Shown piece after piece: positions 1 through 4,900 of a stretch of DNA of 9,724 nt. This DNA is from JAOTYV01 sp041557595 (GTDB taxonomy: Bacteria; Pseudomonadota; Alphaproteobacteria; UBA8366). The stretch's first letter is position 1, and each line of letters starts with the position of its first letter. Made by a program: the position numbers and the translations under genes. The DNA is taken from the NCBI GenBank assembly GCA_041557595.1, contig JBFFGE010000173.1, positions 1-9,724 on the forward strand, read 5' to 3'. A model generated the notes under the pieces. The model was not told where the DNA came from and searched no databases. It worked only from the letters and a program-made list of their open reading frames with translations.

Positions 1-856
1 CGACCTTTGGTGGTTTTCCGGCTTTGGTGAGCTGCTGATATTTTTTCTTTAAGTCCGGATTGAATCGGGTCGCGACGAGGGCGGGCATGTAGAGCGCGTG
101 GCGCAGCGGGGCGCGTCCTCCTTTGATTGACGCCCGGCCACTCCAGGTTCCCGATTGTTTGGTGACCGGAGCAAGGCCTGCCAGCGCGGCGGCTTGTTTG
201 GCTTCGAGGGTTCCCAGTTCAGGCATGTCGGTGAGCAGAGCATAGGCGGAGAGCTTGGCGACGCCCGGGATACTGGTGAGGATTTCGAGCCGCGCGGCGA
301 GTTCGGCATGGTGCGCGATAAGATCGTCGATCGCCTGGTCTATGGCCTCGAGTTGCGTCTCGATCTGCTTCAGGCGCTGGAGGGCGTGGCGCGTCAACAG
401 CGGCAGGCGCAAATGTTTTTGCCTGTTCATGGCGGCGGTGCGGTCCTTGACCAGAGCCCGGCGGGCGCCGTGCAGATCCTTCAGATCTTCCAGGACCGGT
501 TCTTCGCCCGGCGTCCGCGTCGGGGGCGCCACGGCGCGGCCGAAGCGGGCCAGCATGGCGGCATCGGCGCGGTCGGTCTTCGCGAGTTTGCCGGTCGCTT
601 CGGCGAAGCGCCGGGCCTGACGCGGGTTGATCCTGGCCAGCGGTAACCCTGCCTGGCCCAAGCTGTGTTCGAAGGCTCGGTGATACGGGCCGGTTGCTTC
701 GTAGACGATCCGCTCGACCGGCCCCCCGGCAAGCCATTTGATCAAGGCGCGGTGCCCGGCCCGGTCATTGGGGAAGCGCTTCTCCCTTTTTCCCGGGAGA
801 CGGTGAACGTCGAGATGGTCTTTCGAGATGTCGATTCCGATGATAGCTTGGGTCAT
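1..856 (-). CDS. IS110-family transposase (DEDD/serine recombinase), C-terminus cut by window edge
   Basis: Site-specific recombinase that would move the insertion sequence. It starts at ATG 856, with AGAGG about 11 nt upstream as ribosome binding site, and stays open for 285 codons to position 1. The N-terminal RuvC-like DEDD domain shows GIDIS (D9), YEATG (E53) and KTDRADA (D95, D98). A helical linker follows at about residues 120-190. The C-terminal Transposase_20 domain begins near residue 190 with LTSIPGVAKLSAYALL and continues into GLAPVTKQSG; the serine at 236 is the likely nucleophile by family position. IS110 transposases are usually a little over 300 residues, so only a short tail should be missing. 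No stop or frameshift is seen in the visible part, so the gene may be active. The family call is secure; the IS110 versus IS1111 subgroup is not resolved. Confidence 0.93.
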   Translation of the reverse strand, partial: MTQAIIGIDISKDHLDVHRLPGKREKRFPNDRAGHRALIKWLAGGPVERIVYEATGPYHRAFEHSLGQAGLPLARINPRQARRFAEATGKLAKTDRADAAMLARFGRAVAPPTRTPGEEPVLEDLKDLHGARRALVKDRTAAMNRQKHLRLPLLTRHALQRLKQIETQLEAIDQAIDDLIAHHAELAARLEILTSIPGVAKLSAYALLTDMPELGTLEAKQAAALAGLAPVTKQSGTWSGRASIKGGRAPLRHALYMPALVATRFNPDLKKKYQQLTKAGKPPKV

Positions 857-881
857 CTTTTCCGTGTCCTCTGCTTGTCAT

Positions 882-898
882 CCGGGCCACGCGCCCGG
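882..898. repeat. 6-bp GC hairpin upstream of the transposase start
   Basis: CCGGGC (882-887) and GCCCGG (893-898) are perfect inverted arms with a 5-base loop. The hairpin lies about 25 nt upstream of the transposase ATG and could be part of the candidate bridge RNA or could modulate translation of the transposase. No T-run follows on either strand, so it is not a standard terminator. Confidence 0.5.
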
Positions 899-985
899 GT
901 ATCCGTTCAGGCCCCTGGAAAAGACGGGAGCGATCACACTCTAACTCGGTCCATGATGACCGGCAGCTTTCCGATCCATCTCCCG

Positions 986-1019
986 CCGCTACCGGCGAGG
1001 GGCCACTCGCCGGTAGCGG
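986..1019. repeat. Perfect 14-bp inverted repeat with 6-base loop
   Basis: CCGCTACCGGCGAG at 986-999 is matched exactly by CTCGCCGGTAGCGG at 1006-1019, with loop GGGCCA. It is the strongest secondary structure in the window. No U-tract follows on either strand, so it is not an ordinary intrinsic terminator. Its place in the non-coding end of the IS110 element suggests a stem of the bridge RNA, probably the stable early stem-loop. Confidence 0.8.
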
Positions 1020-1041
1020 TCCATCTTTAACCAATGGACCG
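1017..1041. repeat. 8-bp inverted repeat sharing bases with the 14-bp hairpin; third copy at 947-954
   Basis: CGGTCCAT (1017-1024) pairs with ATGGACCG (1034-1041) around a 9-base loop. The left arm shares three bases (1017-1019) with the right arm of the 14-bp hairpin, so the two stems would compete at that point. The same 8-mer recurs in direct orientation at 947-954. A near copy, CGATCCATCT, occurs at 972-981. Repetition of one short word inside the leader fits alternative pairings in a structured RNA. Confidence 0.6.
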
Positions 1042-1057
1042 TCTCTGTCATAAGACA

Positions 1058-1093
1058 AGCAGCTTATGTGCGCCCAAATGGGCGCACGCTGCT
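1058..1093 (-). terminator. Stem-loop directly abutting the acylphosphatase stop codon
   Basis: On the minus strand, the base after the acylphosphatase stop codon (1096-1094) begins a stem: 1093-1088 pairs with 1063-1058, and 1087-1080 pairs with 1075-1068. A 4-base loop (1076-1079) caps it, and a 4-base bulge (1064-1067) interrupts one side. The stem is GC-rich and 14 bp in total. A U-run is absent, so this is an atypical terminator, a 3' stability hairpin, or a terminator whose T-tract was displaced by the IS insertion. A competing hairpin is possible from CATAAG (1049-1054) and CTTATG (1063-1068). Confidence 0.4.
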
Positions 1094-1369
1094 CTAGCGA
1101 AACTGACGGAAGCCCGGTTCCACCGCCTCGGTGATCGCTACTTCGCTCACGGCGGTGACCGAAGCCATCGGCGGCCCCTGCCAGCAGCCCTCGACCATCG
1201 CCCGAACCGACTCCTGCGGCCCGCTGAACACCGCTTCCACCGATCCATCGGCGAGATTGCGCACCCAGCCATCGAGACCCAGCAAGCTCGCCTCGCGCGC
1301 CATCCAGTAGCGGAAGCCTACCATTTGCACCTTGCCTTCGATAAAGACCCGGACCGCTGTTTCTCCCAT
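1094..1369 (-). CDS. acyP: Acylphosphatase
   Basis: A small cytoplasmic enzyme of 91 residues that hydrolyses carboxyl-phosphate mixed anhydrides such as acetyl phosphate or carbamoyl phosphate. The length is typical of the family. The active-site segment reads GKVQMVGFRYW, with the conserved phosphate-binding arginine at 20, and WVRNLADGSVE supplies the catalytic asparagine at 38. The start at ATG 1369 is chosen because it puts the first beta strand (VRVFIEG) at the usual place; a longer reading to 1429 would overlap pccA. The gene begins 4 nt after the pccA stop, with GAGTAGGGG across the junction as ribosome binding site, so the two are probably cotranscribed and translationally linked. 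The signature normally reads VQGV; here the glycine is methionine (residue 16), encoded by ATG. The identification is firm; the physiological substrate is unknown. Confidence 0.93.
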   Translation of the reverse strand: MGETAVRVFIEGKVQMVGFRYWMAREASLLGLDGWVRNLADGSVEAVFSGPQESVRAMVEGCWQGPPMASVTAVSEVAITEAVEPGFRQFR

Positions 1370-1373
1370 GCCC

Positions 1374-3371
1374 CTACTCGAATTCCAGAATCGATTGATC
1401 GACCGCCAGGCTATCTCCGATGCCGGCATGAACGACCTTTACGATACCATCCCGCTCGGCGCGGAGCACGTTTTCCATCTTCATCGCTTCGACCACGGCC
1501 AGTTCCTCGCCCGCCTTCACCTCCTCGCCCTCGGCGACGGCCAGCCGAATCAACAGACCGGGCATGGGCGACAACAGGAATCTGGACAGGTCTGCCGCGT
1601 CTTTTTCCGGCATCTGCGCCAGCAATTCGGCTGCGCGCCGCGGCAACACGGTGACCAACGCATCGACACCGCGGTGAAACAGCCGCCAGCCGATCCCGTC
1701 GCGCTCGACCTGAAAACACACGTCGCGATCGCCAATCCGTCCGTTCAACAGGACATTGCCGACACGCCAACCGCTGCGAACCGCAAGGTTATGCGTCTTG
1801 CGGCCGAGTTTAAATTGGACGCTGTATGCGTCTGATTTGACGGAAATATCCAATGGAAAGTCTTTTCCGTTCAGGCGTGCGACACAGGATTGCGCCGTCG
1901 CCGACGGTCGATCCGGACCCCGCCGCGAAATCCCTGTCTTGCGCGACTCGGATTCAAAATGCAGGACGCCGGCGACCCCGAGGAACAGCGGAATTTCGTC
2001 GTCGGTCAACGGGCGTTCGCCGTATCCGTCCGGGAATTCTTCGTCGATAAACGCCGTGGAGAGCCGGCCTTCCACGAAGCGCGGATGCGCCAATACCGCG
2101 GCCAAAAACGCCAGATTGTGCGAGATGCCGCGAATGTGGAAGGCGTCCAGCGCCTCCAGCAAACCCTCGATTGCCGCATCCCGAGACGTGCCGGCGGCGA
2201 CGAGCTTGGCGATCATCGGATCGTAGAACATGGAGATTTCGCCGCCCTCGAAAACCCCGCTGTCGATCCGCAATTGCGGCCCGGCCGCCGGTTCCCGATA
2301 GCGCACCAGCCGCCCCGTGGACGGCAGGAAATTGCGCCGCGGGTCTTCCGCATAGAGGCGCGCTTCGATCGCCCAGCCGTCGAGCTTTACGTCCTCCTGC
2401 CGGAACGACAGTTCTTCGCCCGCCGCAACGCGGATCATTTGTTCCACCAGATCCAATCCGGTCACGAACTCGGTCACCGGATGCTCGACCTGCAGCCGGG
2501 TGTTCATCTCCAGGAAATAGAAATTCCGGTCCTTGTCGACGATGAATTCCACCGTGCCTGCAGATTGGTAGTCCACTGCCTTGGCCAGCGCCACCGCTTC
2601 GGCCCCCATCGCGGCCCGCGTCTTGTCGTCGATGAAGGGCGACGGCGCTTCTTCGATCACCTTCTGATGGCGCCGCTGGATCGAGCATTCCCGCTCCCCC
2701 AGATGAACGATATTGCCGTGCCCATCGGCCAGCACCTGAATTTCGATATGGCGCGGCTGCTCGATGAATTTCTCGATGAAGATCCGGTCGTCGCCGAAAC
2801 TCGATTTGGCCTCGTTTGCGGCCAGTTGGAAGCCCTCGCGAACCCCCGCATCGTCATAGGCGACGCGCATGCCCTTGCCGCCGCCGCCCGCCGACGCCTT
2901 GATCATAACCGGATAGCCGATTTTCGCCGCAATCCCCGACGCCGCCTTCGCGTCGGGAACGATATCCGGATGGCCCGGCACCGTGCTGACGCCGGCCTTC
3001 TGCGCCAGGCGTTTCGATTCGATCTTGTCGCCCATCGCGGCGATCGCGCCGATCGGCGGACCGATGAAGACGATCCCGGCCGCACCGAGCGCTTCGGCGA
3101 AGGCCGGATTTTCCGACAGGAATCCGAAGCCCGGATGGACCGCTTCCGCGCCCGAATCCTTGGCCGCCTGCACTATCCGGTCGATGACAAGGTAGCTCTC
3201 AGCCGCCGGGGACGGTCCGACCGGCACCGCGTGATCCGCCATGCGAACGTGCAGCGCGCCTGTATCGGCCTCCGAATAGATGGCGACCGTCTCGATGCCC
3301 ATGCGTTGCGCCGTGCGGATGATGCGGCACGCGATTTCGCCCCGATTGGCGATCAGTATTCTGGGAAACAC
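1374..3371 (-). CDS. pccA: Propionyl-CoA carboxylase alpha subunit (biotin carboxylase/BCCP)
   Basis: ATP-dependent biotin carboxylase fused to its own biotin carrier. It carboxylates biotin with bicarbonate and passes the carboxyl group to PccB to make methylmalonyl-CoA. The 665 residues show, in order: biotin carboxylase N-domain (2-110, ILIANRGEIACRI), ATP-grasp domain (about 115-320) with glycine loop AGGGGKG (161-167) and EMNTRLQVEHPVTE (288-301, R292 and E296), C-domain (about 336-443), a BT linker domain (about 450-590) that docks on the beta subunit, and a biotinyl domain with VEAMKMEN, where K631 is 34 residues from the end. Length and the BT domain fit PccA rather than single-domain AccC. 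The start is GTG at 3371, preceded by AAGG at 8 nt; no ATG gives a better N-terminus. A 79-nt gap with an A/T-rich patch separates it from the threonine aldolase, so a weak internal promoter (GATAAT at 3397-3392) is possible but unproven. Confidence 0.96.
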   Translation of the reverse strand: MFPRILIANRGEIACRIIRTAQRMGIETVAIYSEADTGALHVRMADHAVPVGPSPAAESYLVIDRIVQAAKDSGAEAVHPGFGFLSENPAFAEALGAAGIVFIGPPIGAIAAMGDKIESKRLAQKAGVSTVPGHPDIVPDAKAASGIAAKIGYPVMIKASAGGGGKGMRVAYDDAGVREGFQLAANEAKSSFGDDRIFIEKFIEQPRHIEIQVLADGHGNIVHLGERECSIQRRHQKVIEEAPSPFIDDKTRAAMGAEAVALAKAVDYQSAGTVEFIVDKDRNFYFLEMNTRLQVEHPVTEFVTGLDLVEQMIRVAAGEELSFRQEDVKLDGWAIEARLYAEDPRRNFLPSTGRLVRYREPAAGPQLRIDSGVFEGGEISMFYDPMIAKLVAAGTSRDAAIEGLLEALDAFHIRGISHNLAFLAAVLAHPRFVEGRLSTAFIDEEFPDGYGERPLTDDEIPLFLGVAGVLHFESESRKTGISRRGPDRPSATAQSCVARLNGKDFPLDISVKSDAYSVQFKLGRKTHNLAVRSGWRVGNVLLNGRIGDRDVCFQVERDGIGWRLFHRGVDALVTVLPRRAAELLAQMPEKDAADLSRFLLSPMPGLLIRLAVAEGEEVKAGEELAVVEAMKMENVLRAERDGIVKVVHAGIGDSLAVDQSILEFE

Positions 3372-3450
3372 CGGCCAAGCCTTATTTTGTTATTATCTTT
3401 CAGATAGTTCCATTGCGTCCTGGAATCACGGGCGAAATATTAGAGTCGGA

Positions 3451-4503
3451 TCATGCCGCCGCGGACTCGACGACAACCGTGGACAGCGTTTCCGCCGCTT
3501 CGGCGAGCTGTTCCCGCGACACGTCGAGATGGGTCACCGCCCGCATGCTGCTGCCGCTCGACGCGCCGATCCGCACGCCATGTTTCAGCAGCCGGTCATG
3601 CACCTGACCCGCACTCAGCCCGGTCCCTTCGACTTCGAAGAATACGAGATTGGTCTCCACCGTGGCTGGATCAATCGTAACGCCCGGTATATCGGCGATC
3701 CGTTCGGCAAAAAAGCGGGCGTTTTCGTGATCCTCGACCAGCCGCTCGACATTGTTTTCCAACGCATAGATGCCGGCGGCGGCAATCACGCCCGACTGCC
3801 GCATGGCGCCCCCCATGCGCTGTTTCCACTGCCACGCTTCGTCGATCAACGCCTTGCTGCCGAGCAAAACCGCGCCGAACGGGCAGCCGAGCCCCTTGCT
3901 GAGATCGAGCCACATCGTATCGAAGGGGGCGGCGAAATCCCGCGCCGATACATTGCTGGCGACCACCGCATTCAACACCCGCGCGCCATCCATATGCATC
4001 GCCATGCCGTGACCGCGCGCCGCCGCCTCGACCTCTCGGATCGTCTCCAGCGGCCAGACCGTGCCGCCGCCCAAATTCGACGTCTGCTCGACCACCAGCA
4101 GCCGTGTTCTCGGCGTATGACGCCGTACGGTTCGGACCGCCGCTTCGACTTGGCTGGCGGTAAAGATGCCGCGCTTGCCGTCGAGCGGCGAGATCATGGA
4201 GCCCGCGAACACCGCCGCGCCCGCCCCTTCGAGGTTGAGAACATGCGCCGTCTTGTCGGCCAGCACCTCGTCGCCCGGCTTGCAATGCAGCATCATCGCG
4301 ATCTGGTTGCACATCGTACCCGATGGCAGGAAAACCGCATCCTCCTTGCCGAACAGATCGATCGCCATCTCGAGCAGGCGGTTGACGCTCGGGTCCTCGC
4401 CCTTCTGCTCGTCGCCGACCGGCGCCTCGGCCATCGCCTTGCGCATGCCCGGCGTCGGCCGCGTCTGCGTGTCGCTGTGCAGCTCGATGCGGATATCAGT
4501 CAT
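3451..4503 (-). CDS. ltaE: Low-specificity L-threonine aldolase family protein (PLP-dependent)
   Basis: PLP enzyme of the threonine aldolase/beta-eliminating lyase family (fold type I), expected to cleave L-threonine or allo-threonine to glycine and acetaldehyde. The 350-residue length is normal. Visible motifs are SDTQTRPT (10-17), GEDPSVNRL (35-43), a PLP-stacking histidine in the AHVLN segment (H87), HMDGAR with D172 and R175, the lysine in LSKGLGCPFG (K203) that should bind PLP, and MRAVTHLDVS (R321). The start at ATG 4503 has AAGGGA about 9 nt upstream; an upstream extension of 18 codons lacks family similarity. It lies between the membrane protein gene and pccA, with 120 nt and 79 nt of non-coding sequence around it. 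The usual segment DDVYGEDP reads DEQKGEDP here, so substrate preference may differ from classical LtaE. Stereospecificity cannot be read from sequence. Confidence 0.92.
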   Translation of the reverse strand: MTDIRIELHSDTQTRPTPGMRKAMAEAPVGDEQKGEDPSVNRLLEMAIDLFGKEDAVFLPSGTMCNQIAMMLHCKPGDEVLADKTAHVLNLEGAGAAVFAGSMISPLDGKRGIFTASQVEAAVRTVRRHTPRTRLLVVEQTSNLGGGTVWPLETIREVEAAARGHGMAMHMDGARVLNAVVASNVSARDFAAPFDTMWLDLSKGLGCPFGAVLLGSKALIDEAWQWKQRMGGAMRQSGVIAAAGIYALENNVERLVEDHENARFFAERIADIPGVTIDPATVETNLVFFEVEGTGLSAGQVHDRLLKHGVRIGASSGSSMRAVTHLDVSREQLAEAAETLSTVVVESAAA

Positions 4504-4536
4504 GCCCGGTGTCCCTTGTTCGCCTGAAAATCTGGT

Positions 4537-4553
4537 CTCGCTGCGCGAGTATA
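4537..4553 (-). promoter_or_regulatory. Possible promoter -10 and short leader hairpin before the threonine aldolase
   Basis: The minus strand has TATACT at 4553-4548, matching five of six bases of a sigma-70 -10 box, in an A/T-rich patch about 45 nt upstream of the aldolase start. No convincing -35 box is seen at 16-18 nt. Overlapping the box is a 5-bp hairpin, CTCGC (4537-4541) with GCGAG (4545-4549). An own promoter would fit the 120-nt gap, but this is weak evidence. Confidence 0.22.
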
Positions 4554-4604
4554 TCAAATTTAGCCGTCGCCCCGTGAGCAGGAAGTGACCGAACCCCGAC
4601 GCGA

Positions 4605-4621
4605 CGACAACTTTGTTGCCG
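4605..4621 (-). other. Small stem-loop just after the membrane-protein stop codon
   Basis: CGACAAC (4605-4611) and GTTGCCG (4615-4621) form a 7-bp stem with one G-U pair and a 3-base loop, beginning 2 nt after the stop codon at 4626-4624. No T-run follows in the direction of transcription. It could be a 3' stability or attenuation element between the membrane protein and the aldolase; as an intrinsic terminator it is weak. Confidence 0.3.
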
Positions 4622-4623
4622 AA

Positions 4624-4863
4624 TTATTCTTTCTGTCGTCCGAATTTCTTGCCCGCCCACCAAACCGCAACGCCGCCGACTGCGACAATGAGACCGATCA
4701 GCGGCCAGGTCCATTCGCGGCCCGGACCGAAATCATAAAAGGACGGGCCGCCCAGGAAAGCAACGGCCCCCAGGAAAACGTCGAAAATCCCGATCGATTG
4801 AAGGATTTTACCGGTCCGCGCGCGGTGTTCCGGGCTCATCGATGTCTGTGATTCATTCGCCAT
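4624..4863 (-). CDS. Small membrane protein with two predicted helices, function unknown
   Basis: The 79-residue protein is not recognised as a member of a named family. A polar N-terminus (about residues 1-18) is followed by a hydrophobic helix at about 20-39 (ILQSIGIFDVFLGAVAFLGG). A short loop containing YDFGPGREW comes next, then a second helix at about 53-71 (WPLIGLIVAVGGVAVWWAG), then a basic tail ending GKKFGRQKE. By the positive-inside rule the lysine-rich C-terminus should be cytoplasmic, and with two helices the N-terminus too. It starts 37 nt after the pccB stop in the same direction, so it probably shares the pccB transcript. The ribosome binding site is poor at ATG 4863; a second ATG eight codons in is no better. 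Hydrophobic pattern, composition and spacing support a real gene. No function is claimed. Confidence 0.75.
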   Translation of the reverse strand: MANESQTSMSPEHRARTGKILQSIGIFDVFLGAVAFLGGPSFYDFGPGREWTWPLIGLIVAVGGVAVWWAGKKFGRQKE

Positions 4864-4900
4864 GGAGAATGTCTTTTCTTCAATCTCTTGGAATCACTTT

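Larger units (their letters stand above)
860..1045 (-). ncRNA. Candidate IS110 bridge RNA region
   Basis: These bases lie between the acylphosphatase and the transposase start and hold no convincing protein. On the minus strand they can fold into several hairpins: 1017-1024 with 1034-1041 (8 bp), 986-999 with 1006-1019 (14 bp, perfect) and 882-887 with 893-898 (6 bp). In characterised IS110 elements the non-coding end upstream of the recombinase encodes a bridge RNA of roughly 150-200 nt, with an early stem-loop followed by target-binding and donor-binding loops, transcribed in the same direction as the gene. Length, position, orientation and structure fit that pattern. The limits are approximate. 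No guide loop could be assigned because the other end and the target are outside the window. In the IS1111 subgroup the RNA lies at the opposite end, which would make this call wrong. Confidence 0.38.
1..1062 (-). mobile_element. IS110-family insertion sequence, incomplete at the window edge
   Basis: The element is recognised from its transposase (856 to the window edge) and the long structured non-coding segment upstream of it. IS110 elements lack the usual terminal inverted repeats, move as circular intermediates and often make no target duplication, so the end cannot be placed by eye. The outer limit given here (about 1062) is an inference: the acylphosphatase stop is at 1094, and a 9-base segment at 1054-1062 is complementary to 871-879. 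The other end lies beyond position 1, so neither target site nor full length can be read. The insertion appears to lie downstream of the intact acylphosphatase and did not break it. Confidence 0.6.
871..1062. repeat. 9-bp inverted repeat framing the IS110 leader (871-879 and 1054-1062)
   Basis: CTGCTTGTC at 871-879 is the exact reverse complement of GACAAGCAG at 1054-1062. The two copies bracket nearly all of the non-coding segment upstream of the transposase. They could close the base of a long RNA structure, or one could be a guide segment that pairs with the element's own end. A 9-bp match in about 200 bases is uncommon by chance but not decisive. Confidence 0.5.

Noticed and set aside
986..1019. 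Intrinsic terminator for the transposase or the carboxylase operon
   Set aside because: The stem is strong, but no run of T follows on either strand; it is kept only as an inverted repeat.
1..1062. CRISPR array or phage attachment repeats in the non-coding segment
   Set aside because: The repeats are few, short and partly inverted, with no regular spacing or spacer-like units; no tRNA or integrase is near.
1890..3407. 505-codon open frame on the plus strand opposite pccA
   Set aside because: It mirrors a complete, family-matching pccA; the translation is rich in R, H and D, has no recognisable domain, and is the usual shadow in GC-rich coding DNA.
3372..3450. Riboswitch or strong promoter ahead of pccA
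   Set aside because: Only a single -10-like hexamer and a short ATCT/AGAT hairpin are visible in 79 nt; this is too little to support a regulatory call.
3280..4527. 415-codon plus-strand open frame opposite the threonine aldolase
   Set aside because: It is antisense to a gene with intact PLP motifs; its H/R-rich composition and lack of a ribosome binding site mark it as a shadow.
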